Source: an uncultured Bacillota bacterium (GTDB taxonomy: Bacteria; Bacillota; Clostridia; Peptostreptococcales; Anaerovoracaceae). From it: a stretch of DNA of 64,000 nucleotides. Below the pieces are notes generated by a model, which had not been told where the DNA came from, made no database searches, and saw only the letters and a list, made by a program, of their open reading frames with translations. A program made the position numbers and the translations under genes. The DNA is taken from positions 124,001 to 188,000 of the forward strand of contig CAKMKG010000005.1 in assembly GCA_927441425.1 (NCBI GenBank), given 5' to 3'. Position 1 is the stretch's first letter, and each line of letters starts with the position of its first letter. Of this stretch, positions 35,347 through 44,065 are shown piece after piece.

Positions 35347-35955
35347 ATGATTCAAGGGATTAACGCCAGCCAGAGATACATCGCACCCGGCACGATAAAA
35401 CCTGCAAATGCGTCTGCATTGGAGAAATCGTCCAAGGTATCACAGACGGAGCAAATCGCAAAAGTCGATAGCATAGAAATCAGAGCGAGGCAGGAGGCAC
35501 CCGTTACTTATGAAACGACATCAAACAAAAAGCTTGATTCAACGGAAATTGCTTCTTTGAAATCAGCGTCTGAAGCCGCTACGGAAAATCTGCGGAAGCT
35601 TGTTGAAGAGCTGATTTTAAAGCAGGACAAAAATTATAAGTCTGCATTGGAGGATTCTTCCAAAGAAGGATTGGCCAAATTGGGGCTAACCACAGAGGAT
35701 GTTGAAGCAGCGAAGCAGGCAGTCTCCGTGGATGGAGAATTTGGGGTAAAAGCGGTCAGCGACAGATTGGTTGATTTTGCAATTGCAATTTCCGGTGGTG
35801 ATAAATCCAAGCTGTCGGTGCTGGTTTCTGCCATTGATGAAGGCTTTGCCGCTGCAAAAAAAGCGCTCGGCGGAACACTTCCGGAAATCAGCCAGCAGAC
35901 CTATGATGAAACCATGCGAAAGCTGAACGAATGGGCAAATGAAACAGATTCATAA
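35347..35955 (+). CDS. Conserved hypothetical protein (possibly DUF5610-like)
   Basis: This 202-residue protein has a low-complexity N-terminus (about 1-75) and a helical C-terminal domain with AVSDRLVDFAIAISGGDKSK and GGTLPEISQQTYDETMRKL. I recall this C-terminal pattern in clostridial proteins of unknown function, possibly DUF5610; the family name is tentative. There is no signal peptide. GGAGGGG precedes the ATG at 35347; an upstream in-frame ATG at 35317 lacks an RBS. Confidence 0.65.
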   Translation: MIQGINASQRYIAPGTIKPANASALEKSSKVSQTEQIAKVDSIEIRARQEAPVTYETTSNKKLDSTEIASLKSASEAATENLRKLVEELILKQDKNYKSALEDSSKEGLAKLGLTTEDVEAAKQAVSVDGEFGVKAVSDRLVDFAIAISGGDKSKLSVLVSAIDEGFAAAKKALGGTLPEISQQTYDETMRKLNEWANETDS

Positions 35956-35967
35956 TTTCACTTAAGG

Positions 35968-36010
35968 CTCGGGCATATTGTATCGAGAGACCATGCCCGG
36001 GTCGATTTTT
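35968..36010 (+). terminator. Rho-independent terminator after the hypothetical gene
   Basis: CGGGCAT/ATGCCCG stem with a 16-nt loop, followed by GGTCGATTTTT. Confidence 0.75.
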
Positions 36011-36053
36011 AAATATTTACATTTCGCCTTCCCCGTTATATAATATGATTTAT

Positions 36054-36130
36054 CGGGGTGTGGCTCAGCTTGGTAGAGTGTTGCGTTCGGGACGCAAAGG
36101 CCGCCGGTTCAAGTCCGGCCACTCCGACCA
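36054..36130 (+). tRNA. tRNA-Pro (CGG anticodon)
   Basis: The 77-nt cloverleaf has acceptor CGGGGTG/CACTCCG, anticodon stem TTGCG/CGCAA with loop TTCGGGA (anticodon CGG), T-arm GCCGG-TTCAAGT-CCGGC and an encoded ACCA end. It reads CCG codons. Confidence 0.96.
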
Positions 36131-36155
36131 GTTTCTTTTTTTATGTCCACAATTT

Positions 36156-36233
36156 CGGGGTGTAGCGCAGCTTGGTTAGCGTGCTTGACTGGGGGTCAAG
36201 AGGTCGGGAGTTCGAATCTCCCCACTCCGACCA
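36156..36233 (+). tRNA. tRNA-Pro (GGG anticodon)
   Basis: The 78-nt cloverleaf has the same acceptor stem, anticodon stem CTTGA/TCAAG with loop CTGGGGG (anticodon GGG), T-arm CGGGA-GTTCGAA-TCTCC and encoded ACCA. It reads CCC/CCU and is probably co-transcribed with the preceding tRNA (25-bp gap). Confidence 0.96.
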
Positions 36234-36246
36234 TATTTAAGGACAG

Positions 36247-36285
36247 AAAAGCCATGATTCCAATGGATTCATGGCTTTTAATTTT
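36247..36285 (+). terminator. Terminator after the tRNA-Pro pair
   Basis: AAAAGCCATGA/TCATGGCTTTT stem with a 10-nt loop then AATTTTCT; the A-run on the other side could also end the convergent gene at 36286. Confidence 0.85.
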
Positions 36286-36777
36286 CTATTTATTCTGTGT
36301 ATTTCTTGGATCACTCGTTAAAATGGATGTTATTTCTTGAAACGAATAACTATAGAAGGTGTAGATCAAGTATTTCCACTGGGTTTCATCCCAAAAAGGA
36401 TTAATTGAGGCTAAATATGCTGCTCTTTCATCTGCGTTCTTATATAAATCTTGAACGAGTACGCTTGCCGCTTCATTGTTCCCTGCTATCATTGTATCAA
36501 CTAATTCTCTAAATAGAGCGACGGTTACTGATAATTGCTGAACTGTTACCTCCGCTGCTTGATTTCCAAATATTAATCGAGTTATGTCACCAAACTCCAT
36601 CGGGATACGATAAATTCGATTAAAAACATCTTCTGCGATACCAATCCCCGCAACTCTGCTAATAAGGTATACTCTACTCCATATAACAAATTCTCTCCAT
36701 AAATTTCTTGCTTGAAAAATTATGTTCATTTGACCATACGTAATCAAGTTTTCTTGTAATCTATTTTTACAGATCAT
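36286..36777 (-). CDS. Uncharacterised helical protein of the INPFW family (often misnamed acetylglutamate kinase)
   Basis: This 163-residue, all-helical protein has LWREFVIWSRVYLIS near the N-terminus and LYKNADERAAYLASINPFW near the C-terminus. The same motif occurs in the partial gene at 63609-64000. Clostridial homologues are, as I recall, often labelled acetylglutamate kinase, but no kinase motif is visible and the label should not be used. This copy lacks the usual C-terminal D-x-Y-D-x-I segment, so it may be truncated. AAGGGG lies 8 bp before the ATG. Function unknown. Confidence 0.7.
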   Translation of the reverse strand: MICKNRLQENLITYGQMNIIFQARNLWREFVIWSRVYLISRVAGIGIAEDVFNRIYRIPMEFGDITRLIFGNQAAEVTVQQLSVTVALFRELVDTMIAGNNEAASVLVQDLYKNADERAAYLASINPFWDETQWKYLIYTFYSYSFQEITSILTSDPRNTQNK

Positions 36778-37006
36778 AATAATTACCCCTTATTACTGAT
36801 TCTATAATATATTAAATTTTTTTCACTTTGATCATATGATTTTTGAATCTATCCTGTTAATATACTATTTTTGTAAAGAATATTTTTATCAGCAAATCAA
36901 AAAATAGATACGAAAAGTTTTATAAGTTGGTGCTGTTGAATAAACCTTAGTTTAACCCACAGTTGTTCAACAAATCCTCGCACGAAATAGGAAGGAGAAT
37001 GTAATT

Positions 37007-37246
37007 ATGCCTAGGAATAATAAGCCAAAGCCGGATGACCGAAGTGACAACGTTGAAAAGATAGAATTTAATATCGGAAAAACCTTACAGAATATGGAAC
37101 TTGCAGATGAAATGATTCATAAAACAGATGACGAAAGAATGAAACGTACGCTTCAGGAAAAAAACAAAAGAAGGGATGAAGCGCTGACCGGTATGCGGGA
37201 AGAGATCCGCGATGAAGCCAAGGATAAGAAAAACGGCTATCGATAA
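37007..37246 (+). CDS. tlp: Small acid-soluble spore protein Tlp
   Basis: This 79-residue hydrophilic protein has the Tlp pattern KPDDRSDNVEKIE, an internal KNKRRDEALTGMREEIRDEA and no Cys. Tlp is a minor forespore SASP. GAAGGAG precedes the ATG. A terminator follows at 37277. Confidence 0.9.
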   Translation: MPRNNKPKPDDRSDNVEKIEFNIGKTLQNMELADEMIHKTDDERMKRTLQEKNKRRDEALTGMREEIRDEAKDKKNGYR

Positions 37247-37276
37247 AGATACCGGCTATTTATATTCAAAAAAATG

Positions 37277-37306
37277 AGACAAACCGCCGATTAACGGTTT
37301 GTCTTT
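37277..37306. terminator. Bidirectional terminator between tlp and the SRAP gene
   Basis: AGACAAACCG/CGGTTTGTCT stem with an 8-nt loop, T-run on the plus strand and A-run on the left. Confidence 0.85.
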
Positions 37307-37314
37307 TGATTTGT

Positions 37315-37887
37315 TTATTCCGCAGCCCTTTTCACCAGCCCTGGCTGTTCATGAAACAGCAGATCGTCCGTCTTGTTGAAGTCATAGATCCAGTCATGGA
37401 TCCTATCCTTCGGTATAATCACAGGCATCCGGCTATGAACCTCCGCCATGGAGCTGTTCGCATCCGTGGTCAGGATAACAAAGCGGTTTTCACCCTCAAA
37501 TTGGTTATAGATTCCGGCCATATAGAGCATCTGGGATTCCGGCATACGAAACAGATATTTCTTTTTCCCTGCATCCCATTCGTAAAATCCCGTAGATGGA
37601 ATGACACATCTTCTCTTCTCCAGAGAGGAGCCGAACAGCCTCTTTTCTCTTGCTGTTTCCGATCTGGCATTGATGATCACTCCCTTATTCCGGAAGTTTG
37701 GGAAACCCCATATCATCAATCGTGGAATTATGATATCCTTTTCCGGCAGAAAGATCGGCACCACATTGGTCGGGAAGATTTCTCCCGTTTTCATCTTTTC
37801 ACGCTGGATATCGTTGCTGATCTGCTCAATAATCTCATCGACCTCCTGCAGCTCCTTATCCGTGAAAAAAGTATACCTTCCGCACAT
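37315..37887 (-). CDS. SOS response-associated peptidase / abasic-site processing protein (SRAP, YedK/HMCES)
   Basis: This 190-residue protein keeps the SRAP catalytic residues: Cys2 (MCGRYT), Asn in INARSE, Glu in GFYEWD and His in VHSRMPVI. It crosslinks to abasic sites in single-stranded DNA through Cys2 and shields them. The initiator Met is expected to be removed. Length is slightly below that of typical YedK proteins (about 220). Confidence 0.94.
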   Translation of the reverse strand: MCGRYTFFTDKELQEVDEIIEQISNDIQREKMKTGEIFPTNVVPIFLPEKDIIIPRLMIWGFPNFRNKGVIINARSETAREKRLFGSSLEKRRCVIPSTGFYEWDAGKKKYLFRMPESQMLYMAGIYNQFEGENRFVILTTDANSSMAEVHSRMPVIIPKDRIHDWIYDFNKTDDLLFHEQPGLVKRAAE

Positions 37888-37965
37888 TTTTTCCTCCCAT
37901 TCTTTAAGTAACTGTATTACAAACTCCTTTTGTGCCCGCTTCCTAAGTAAAAAAGCTCTAAGTTA

Positions 37966-39678
37966 TTAAATTTCAATGATAATTGGGAGAATCATAGGTG
38001 TTCTCTTCGTTTTGAGGTAGATGAAATCTCTCAACGTATTACTGATTACCTTCTTTTTCGCTAACCAATGAGTGCTCTCGCACCCCCTCACTGCTTCTTC
38101 ACAGACCTGCTTGACTTCGCGTATAAACGCGTCTGATTCTTTAACGTATACAAACCCTCTTGAAATAATATCAGGACCTGTAATTATGCTCCCCGTCTCT
38201 TTCTGGGCAGTCAATATAACCATAATCATACCATCCTCTGAAAGATGCTTCCTATCCCTTAATACAACTGCCCCTACATCTCCAATGCCAAGCCCATCGA
38301 CAAGAACCTTTCCTGACGGAACGCTGCCTCTCAATTTTGCTTCCTTGGGATTGATCTCAAGCACCTGTCCAATATCCATAATAAAAATATTTTCTTTCTT
38401 CATGCCCAGATTTTCCGCAAGGGCAGCATGCTTCTTCAGGTGCCGATATTCTCCATGAACAGGCATAAAATATTTTGGTGCTGTTAATCGATGGATTATT
38501 TTAAGTTCTTCCTGGCACGCATGGCCGGAAACATGGATATCTGCGAGTGCCTCATAAATCACATCGGCACCCTTTCGAAACAGCTCATTGATGACGACGG
38601 ATACAGATTTTTCATTGCCGGGGATCGGAGTGGCTGAAATAACAACTAAGTCATCTGCTACGATTTTCACCTGACGATGCTCTCCGGAGGCCATTCTCGA
38701 AAGTGCAGACATTGGTTCTCCCTGACTCCCCGTAGAGACGATGACAAGTTTGTCCTGGGGGTATTTTTTGATTTGTTCTATCTCAACAAGTACACCCTTT
38801 GGGATTGTTAAATAACCAAGCTCAATTGCCTTATTACAGACATTTACCATGCTTCTTCCACAGATTGCCACCTTCTTGCCGTACTTGACCGCGGCGTTCA
38901 CCACCTGCTGAATTCTATGAATATTGGACGCAAAGGATGCAACAATAATTCTGGTTTTCGCGTTTGCAAAGATCTCTTCAAATGCTTCTCCAACCGTGCT
39001 CTCGGACATTGTGTAACCCGGTCGTTCTGCATTGGTGCTGTCAGCCATCAGAAGCAGAACACCTTTTCTTCCAAGCTCAGCGAAACGCTGCAGCGTGATG
39101 GTCTCCCCTGAGATTGGCGAATAGTCTATTTTAAAGTCTGATGTATGAACCACAATCCCGACCGGTGTATGGATCGCCAGCGCAACAGTATCAGGGATAC
39201 TATGATTGCTCGATATAAATTCCACCTTAAAAACACCTACATCTATCGTTTCGCCCTGTGTTACGGTTCTCAGCTTACAACTCGAAAGAATCTTATGCTC
39301 GATCAGTTTGTTCTCCAGCAGTCCCAACGCAAGCCTGGTACCATACACCGGTACATTGATTTCTTTTAAGAAATAAGGCAGTGCACCGATATGATCCTCG
39401 TGCCCATGTGTTACAACAATCCCTTTGATGCGGCCTTTGTTTTTTGTCAAATAAGTGGTATCCGGCAATACCAGATCAACACCCAACATCTCATCATCTG
39501 GAAACGCCATACCGCAGTCCACAATCATAATATCATCACCGTATTCAAATACAGTAATGTTCTTTCCGATCTCTCCTAACCCTCCGAGGGGTATTACTTT
39601 TAATTTTTTTGTGCTAGTTGTCACAAGCACCTCCTGTTCTTTCTTATCCTTGAGAGTTTTCATATTTATATTTTCCAT
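37966..39678 (-). CDS. rnj: Ribonuclease J
   Basis: RNase J is a metallo-beta-lactamase/beta-CASP enzyme with 5' exonuclease and endonuclease activity in mRNA decay and rRNA maturation. The 570-residue protein has the zinc motif VTHGHEDHIGALPYF (about residue 88), DSTNAERPGYT, the beta-CASP SGHACQEELK and PVHGEYRHL, and the C-terminal domain. Length is normal. The start is uncertain: ATG at 39678 or an in-frame ATG five codons later, neither with a strong RBS. Confidence 0.94.
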   Translation of the reverse strand: MENINMKTLKDKKEQEVLVTTSTKKLKVIPLGGLGEIGKNITVFEYGDDIMIVDCGMAFPDDEMLGVDLVLPDTTYLTKNKGRIKGIVVTHGHEDHIGALPYFLKEINVPVYGTRLALGLLENKLIEHKILSSCKLRTVTQGETIDVGVFKVEFISSNHSIPDTVALAIHTPVGIVVHTSDFKIDYSPISGETITLQRFAELGRKGVLLLMADSTNAERPGYTMSESTVGEAFEEIFANAKTRIIVASFASNIHRIQQVVNAAVKYGKKVAICGRSMVNVCNKAIELGYLTIPKGVLVEIEQIKKYPQDKLVIVSTGSQGEPMSALSRMASGEHRQVKIVADDLVVISATPIPGNEKSVSVVINELFRKGADVIYEALADIHVSGHACQEELKIIHRLTAPKYFMPVHGEYRHLKKHAALAENLGMKKENIFIMDIGQVLEINPKEAKLRGSVPSGKVLVDGLGIGDVGAVVLRDRKHLSEDGMIMVILTAQKETGSIITGPDIISRGFVYVKESDAFIREVKQVCEEAVRGCESTHWLAKKKVISNTLRDFIYLKTKRTPMILPIIIEI

Positions 39679-39915
39679 GCCTTAATTTATCCCGCTATCT
39701 TCATTTCATTCCTATCAATGTGAACGAAAGAAGTCGTTTGACTTTTATTCAACATATCGTTATAATATCATAGTTAAATACATTTGGATATAATCAATTA
39801 TATTTAAATATAAATAATTATATATGGAATTCCGTTTCAACCCTAATTATTAATTGTGATATCGTTCGCAGGAAACCAATTACGCCGGTTTTATGCGATA
39901 AAGGAGGAGAATAGA
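39679..39915. promoter_or_regulatory. AT-rich divergent promoter region of rnj and the HTH-prfC genes
   Basis: No gene is seen. The stretch is strongly AT-rich with repeated ATTATATTTAAATATAA-type runs near 39780-39830. I could not choose specific -35/-10 pairs with confidence. Confidence 0.4.
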
Positions 39916-40113
39916 ATGAATGACCATAATTTCGATAAGGAAATCTTGACGGTAAGTCAGGTTGCGGAGTATCTGCAGCTCAGCGAAATGACTGCGTACA
40001 AGCTCGTTCAGGAAGGCAGAATTCCTGCGTTTAAGATCGGCCGGCACTGGAGAGTGAAAAAAAGTGATTTGACATCTCTGATTGACCAATTAGGAAGAGG
40101 AGAACGAATATAG
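39916..40113 (+). CDS. Excisionase-family (MerR-like) small DNA-binding protein
   Basis: This 65-residue protein has the HTH_17 pattern LTVSQVAEYLQLSEMTAYKL, EGRIPAFKIGRHWRVKKSDL. Such proteins occur in phage excisionases but also as chromosomal regulators. AAAGGAGGAG precedes the ATG at 39916; the frame extends to 39856 without an RBS. It lies 54 bp upstream of prfC and may be co-transcribed. No integrase or att site is nearby. Confidence 0.85.
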   Translation: MNDHNFDKEILTVSQVAEYLQLSEMTAYKLVQEGRIPAFKIGRHWRVKKSDLTSLIDQLGRGERI

Positions 40114-40167
40114 AGGGCACAGCAGGTTTGTATCATCCTGCCAATTAAGCTTAAAGGAAATTACAAT

Positions 40168-41769
40168 ATGGAAATGAAAAAGAAACTACAAGAAGAAGTC
40201 CGCCGCAGAAAAACCTTTGCGATCATATCCCATCCGGATGCGGGCAAAACGACTTTGACAGAAAAGCTGCTGCTCTATGGAGGAGCAATCCGGCTAGCAG
40301 GCACTGTAAAAGGAAGAAAAGCCAAGACCTATGCCGTGTCAGACTGGATGGAAATCGAAAAGCAAAGAGGCATATCGGTTACTTCCAGTGTTATGAATTT
40401 TGATTATAACGGTTATCGAATCAATATTTTAGACACGCCCGGACATCAGGATTTCAGTGAAGATACTTACCGAACATTAACTGCCGCCGACAGTGCTGTC
40501 ATGTTGATTGACGGTGCGAAAGGCGTTGAGGAGCAGACAAAAAAACTCTTTCATGTTTGCCGAAAGCGTGGGATTCCTATCTTTACTTTTATAAACAAGC
40601 TGGATCGCCACTGCAAAAGTCCATTTGAATTGATGGAGGAAATCGAAGAAGCCTTGGGCATACGCTCTTGCCCTATGAACTGGCCAATTGGTTCTGACGG
40701 TAAATATAAAGGTGTATATAACCGGAAGCTGTCTCAAGTCGAACTTTTTGATCCGGGCTCACACGGCCAGAGAATTATAACATCTATCAGTGGAAACGCC
40801 GAGGATGTACAATTCAAAGACATTCTCGGCGATCAGTTATACAGAAAGCTGAATGAGGATATCGAGCTTCTGGATATTGCCGGTGATGAGTTTGATATGG
40901 AAAAGGTAACAGCCGGAGAGCTTACCCCAATGTTTTTAGGGAGTGCTATGACCAATTTCGGCGTTCAGCCCTTTTTAGATGAGTTTATCAATCTAGCACC
41001 TTCACCTGGCGAAAGAAGCTGTGATCAAGGCAGTATTCTCCCAGAGGACGAAGAATTCTCGGGCTTTGTCTTTAAAATTCAAGCGAATATGGATATGTCA
41101 CACAGAGACCGAATTGCCTTTATTAAAATCTGCTCCGGCAAATTTGAAAAAGGCATCGCCGTGAATCATGTGAGAACAGGGAAAACAATCCGTTTATCTC
41201 AGCCTCAGCAGTTTTTTGCTCAGGAGAGATCCATAGTAGAAGAAGCCTATGCCGGTGATATCATCGGTGTATTTGATCCCGGTATTTTTAATATCGGAGA
41301 TACGCTTTGTGGAGGCAAAAATAATTTCAGATTTGAGGGGATTCCTATCTTTCCGGCTGAACATTTTGCCGTTGTTATGACTAAGAATGCGCTGAAAAGA
41401 AAGCAGTTTCTCAAGGGAATCAATCAAATCTCAGAAGAAGGCGCCATCCAGGTTTTTAAACAGCCCAACATTGGAGTGGAAACCTTAACGGTGGGAGTCG
41501 TAGGCAGCATGCAGCTTGAGGTTCTGGAATATCGAATGAAAAGCGAATACGGTGTCGACGTCACCATTCATAAGCTTCCTTTTTTACTTGCAAGATGGGT
41601 TTCTACAGAGAAATTTACCAGGGAAATGCTTTGCTATACGGATCAGGCTATTATTGTCGAGGACCGGTATGAAAGACCGGTGATCCTGTTTAAAGATCAA
41701 TGGGCGCTGAATAGATTGAAGGAGAAGAATCCCGGGATTACGTTTTATGACATCCCACCTTCTGTGTAA
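40168..41769 (+). CDS. prfC: Peptide chain release factor 3
   Basis: RF3 is a translational GTPase that recycles RF1/RF2. The 533-residue protein shows G1 SHPDAGKTTLTEKLL, G2 RGISVTSSV, G3 DTPGHQDFSEDTYR and G4 NKLDR, followed by domains II and III (VTMTKN-like AVVMTKN, GSMQLEVLEYRMKSEYGV). Length is normal (about 530). Confidence 0.96.
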   Translation: MEMKKKLQEEVRRRKTFAIISHPDAGKTTLTEKLLLYGGAIRLAGTVKGRKAKTYAVSDWMEIEKQRGISVTSSVMNFDYNGYRINILDTPGHQDFSEDTYRTLTAADSAVMLIDGAKGVEEQTKKLFHVCRKRGIPIFTFINKLDRHCKSPFELMEEIEEALGIRSCPMNWPIGSDGKYKGVYNRKLSQVELFDPGSHGQRIITSISGNAEDVQFKDILGDQLYRKLNEDIELLDIAGDEFDMEKVTAGELTPMFLGSAMTNFGVQPFLDEFINLAPSPGERSCDQGSILPEDEEFSGFVFKIQANMDMSHRDRIAFIKICSGKFEKGIAVNHVRTGKTIRLSQPQQFFAQERSIVEEAYAGDIIGVFDPGIFNIGDTLCGGKNNFRFEGIPIFPAEHFAVVMTKNALKRKQFLKGINQISEEGAIQVFKQPNIGVETLTVGVVGSMQLEVLEYRMKSEYGVDVTIHKLPFLLARWVSTEKFTREMLCYTDQAIIVEDRYERPVILFKDQWALNRLKEKNPGITFYDIPPSV

Positions 41770-41839
41770 TAAAAATGGTACGGGTTTTTTGGAATTATCG
41801 TTGCGTATTTATCACCGAAACCAAAAAAAATCACAATTA

Positions 41840-42931
41840 CTAAGGTTTAGGCTTCATCGAGATTTGCCCATTTTCATAAACAATGTCCGAAATCAAATCG
41901 GTCTTCTCCATGTCGAAATTCACAAAGCTATCCATTCTGTGGATGGCTGCGGCATACAGGGATAGCTCCCCATCGTCGTTATTGGTGATGATCATATCTT
42001 CATTCATATGTGTGTAATCCAAGGTCACAACTTGTTTTGTGGTTGGGTCAAAATAAGCAGCATGGGAACGGTGAAGCCCGGAGCCCCATGAATAGGTGAA
42101 ATACAATTCCGAGTTTCGGTCGCCGTCCAAATCAGCAAGCGCCATGCTTGTCACGCCAAAGCCGCCAAACCATTCTCCAAGGGGGTAAACCTTTCCCTCA
42201 TACAGCAGGAAGGTTGCGCAGGAGGTGTCATATTTGAAAACCATATAATCGGAGCTTTCTTGCATATCGACCGGAGTGATGTTGTAGCATGTGTCCGCGT
42301 CGTATCCCGACTTAAAATCCTGCTGCAGAGACAAAAACTCCTCAACGTTGTCCTGTGTTCCTGATATTGTGACCTTACTTGGGATTTCTCCATCATACTT
42401 TTTAATCTTATATATATTCCATATGTATTCGCTCTTTTGAATATTGGCATTGTCCTTATGTATGCGCGCCAGCCATATTTCATCGTCCAGCCGATAAATA
42501 CGATAAATAGCAGCGCCGGAAATCTCTGTCAGGGTGTACTGATCGCGTTCCTTGTATACGGCAATATCAATGACACCTCCATGATCCATTAAAAAACTAT
42601 TCTTAAACTCCTTTTCATCCAGCTCGGTTTGCTCATAGGAAACCTCCATTCTCTGTTGATTGCCTGCCTCACCTGTCAGGATGAGCATATTTTCTGTAAG
42701 TGTATAATATTCCCGATACCCATCTAAGGCAAGAAAGGAACTGAGAGGATTCATATAGATCTGCTTTTCAAACACATAATTGCCGTACAACTCATCCTTC
42801 CCCTTTGCCTCGGTTTTTACCATTGGGTTCGCGGTGCAGGCGACGGTAACACAAAGCATAGCAACGAGAAGGATCACCCATTTTTTCGGTTCCCTAAAGC
42901 GTAGAACTTTCTTTAAAAACAATGCTTCCAT
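41840..42931 (-). CDS. Membrane-anchored protein resembling the C-terminal sensor part of BlaR1/M56 regulators
   Basis: The 363-residue protein starts MEALFLKKVLRFREPKKW, then a single membrane helix ending in VACTANP. This is the junction seen in clostridial BlaR1/M56-type proteins just before their extracellular domain, but the peptidase part is absent. The external part has a late ADLDGDRNSELYFTYSWGSG segment like a calcium-binding FG-GAP repeat. A real RBS (GGAGG, 7 bp) precedes the ATG, so it is an intact short gene. No BlaI repressor is adjacent. The Cys after the helix could be lipidated. Function unknown. Confidence 0.55.
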   Translation of the reverse strand: MEALFLKKVLRFREPKKWVILLVAMLCVTVACTANPMVKTEAKGKDELYGNYVFEKQIYMNPLSSFLALDGYREYYTLTENMLILTGEAGNQQRMEVSYEQTELDEKEFKNSFLMDHGGVIDIAVYKERDQYTLTEISGAAIYRIYRLDDEIWLARIHKDNANIQKSEYIWNIYKIKKYDGEIPSKVTISGTQDNVEEFLSLQQDFKSGYDADTCYNITPVDMQESSDYMVFKYDTSCATFLLYEGKVYPLGEWFGGFGVTSMALADLDGDRNSELYFTYSWGSGLHRSHAAYFDPTTKQVVTLDYTHMNEDMIITNNDDGELSLYAAAIHRMDSFVNFDMEKTDLISDIVYENGQISMKPKP

Positions 42932-43108
42932 GTTCACCCCTCCTTGTATGTATCGATCCGTAGTTTATAACGATAAACCGTTTTTGTCAATCAGCAAAAG
43001 TGATGATTAGATTATACATCTGCTGAAATTACCATTGCAATAAGCATAACAAGATTACTAAAGGATACAAATCCGGGAATACTAAGAAAAGTTTTTATAA
43101 ATAGGGGT

Positions 43109-43145
43109 ACTGAATAATCCTAAATTCTAAATAGAGTTATTCAGT
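43109..43145 (+). promoter_or_regulatory. Inverted repeat upstream of the ABC exporter genes
   Basis: Perfect 9-bp arms ACTGAATAA/TTATTCAGT separated by 19 bp, ending 26 bp before the ATG. Could be an operator or a leader hairpin. Confidence 0.5.
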
Positions 43146-43171
43146 CCGGATGATATACGGGGGTTCCAGAC

Positions 43172-44065
43172 ATGAACGTGATTGAGATGAAAAACCTTAG
43201 TAAGTATTACGGCAAATCAAGAGGAATTATTGATGTCAGTTTTAATGTTGAAGAAGGTGAAATTTTCGGTTTTATAGGGCCGAATGGAGCAGGGAAATCT
43301 ACTACAATCAGGACTTTGTTATCTTTGATTTATCCAACGAGCGGCAGTGCAACGATATTTGGCATGGACTGCATAAAGTCAGCCCCGGAAATTGCGAAGG
43401 AAATAGGGTATTTGCCCTCGGAAGTATTTTATTACGATAAAATGAAGGTGCTTGATCTTTTGAAATATTCAGCCAGCTTCTATCAAAAAGATTGCAGGAA
43501 AAGAATCATGGAACTTGCAGAGATAATGGATCTGGACCTGAAGAAGAGAATTGATGATTTATCTTTCGGAAATAAGAAGAAGGTTGGTATCGTTCAGTGC
43601 TTATTGCATGAACCTAAGCTGATTATTCTGGACGAGCCTACCAGCGGCCTTGATCCGCTGATGCAACAGAAATTTTTCGAACTGCTCCTTGAAGAAAATA
43701 GAAAAGGTGCGACGATTCTTTTATCTTCCCATGTATTAAGTGAGGTCCAAAGATTATGCAGCCGCGTTGCAATCATAAAAGAAGGCAAGATTATCAGGCT
43801 TGAAAAGATGAGTAATTTAAATGAAGATAGCTACAAAAAATTCAAACTTGAACTGAAAGAGGCCATTGATAAAGGCTACTTCACTCTTAGCGGAATCAGT
43901 AATTTGGAGATAAAGGACAAAACGATCAGTTTTTTATTTAAGGGCAATCTCAACATGATCTTAAAAAAGATCTCGAATGTGGATATCTTCAATCTATGGA
44001 TTGAGGAGCCAAGCCTTGAAGAAATCTTTATGCATTATTACGAAAAAGAGGTCGAAAGAAGATGA
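43172..44065 (+). CDS. ABC transporter ATP-binding protein
   Basis: This 297-residue ATPase has Walker A GPNGAGKST (about residue 38), a variant signature LSFGNKKKV, Walker B LIILDEPTSGLDP and H-loop LLSSH. The C-terminal 80 residues resemble the DrrA/CcmA export group. It begins an operon with two ABC-2 permeases and overlaps the first by 4 bp. Substrate unknown; the class includes antimicrobial peptide and drug exporters. Confidence 0.92.
   Translation: MNVIEMKNLSKYYGKSRGIIDVSFNVEEGEIFGFIGPNGAGKSTTIRTLLSLIYPTSGSATIFGMDCIKSAPEIAKEIGYLPSEVFYYDKMKVLDLLKYSASFYQKDCRKRIMELAEIMDLDLKKRIDDLSFGNKKKVGIVQCLLHEPKLIILDEPTSGLDPLMQQKFFELLLEENRKGATILLSSHVLSEVQRLCSRVAIIKEGKIIRLEKMSNLNEDSYKKFKLELKEAIDKGYFTLSGISNLEIKDKTISFLFKGNLNMILKKISNVDIFNLWIEEPSLEEIFMHYYEKEVERR

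Noticed and set aside
36054-36233. Attachment site next to tRNA genes
   Set aside because: No integrase and no repeated tRNA 3' end found in the window.
39916-40113. Excisionase as sign of a prophage or integrative element
   Set aside because: No integrase, recombinase or phage gene nearby; HTH_17 proteins are also ordinary regulators.
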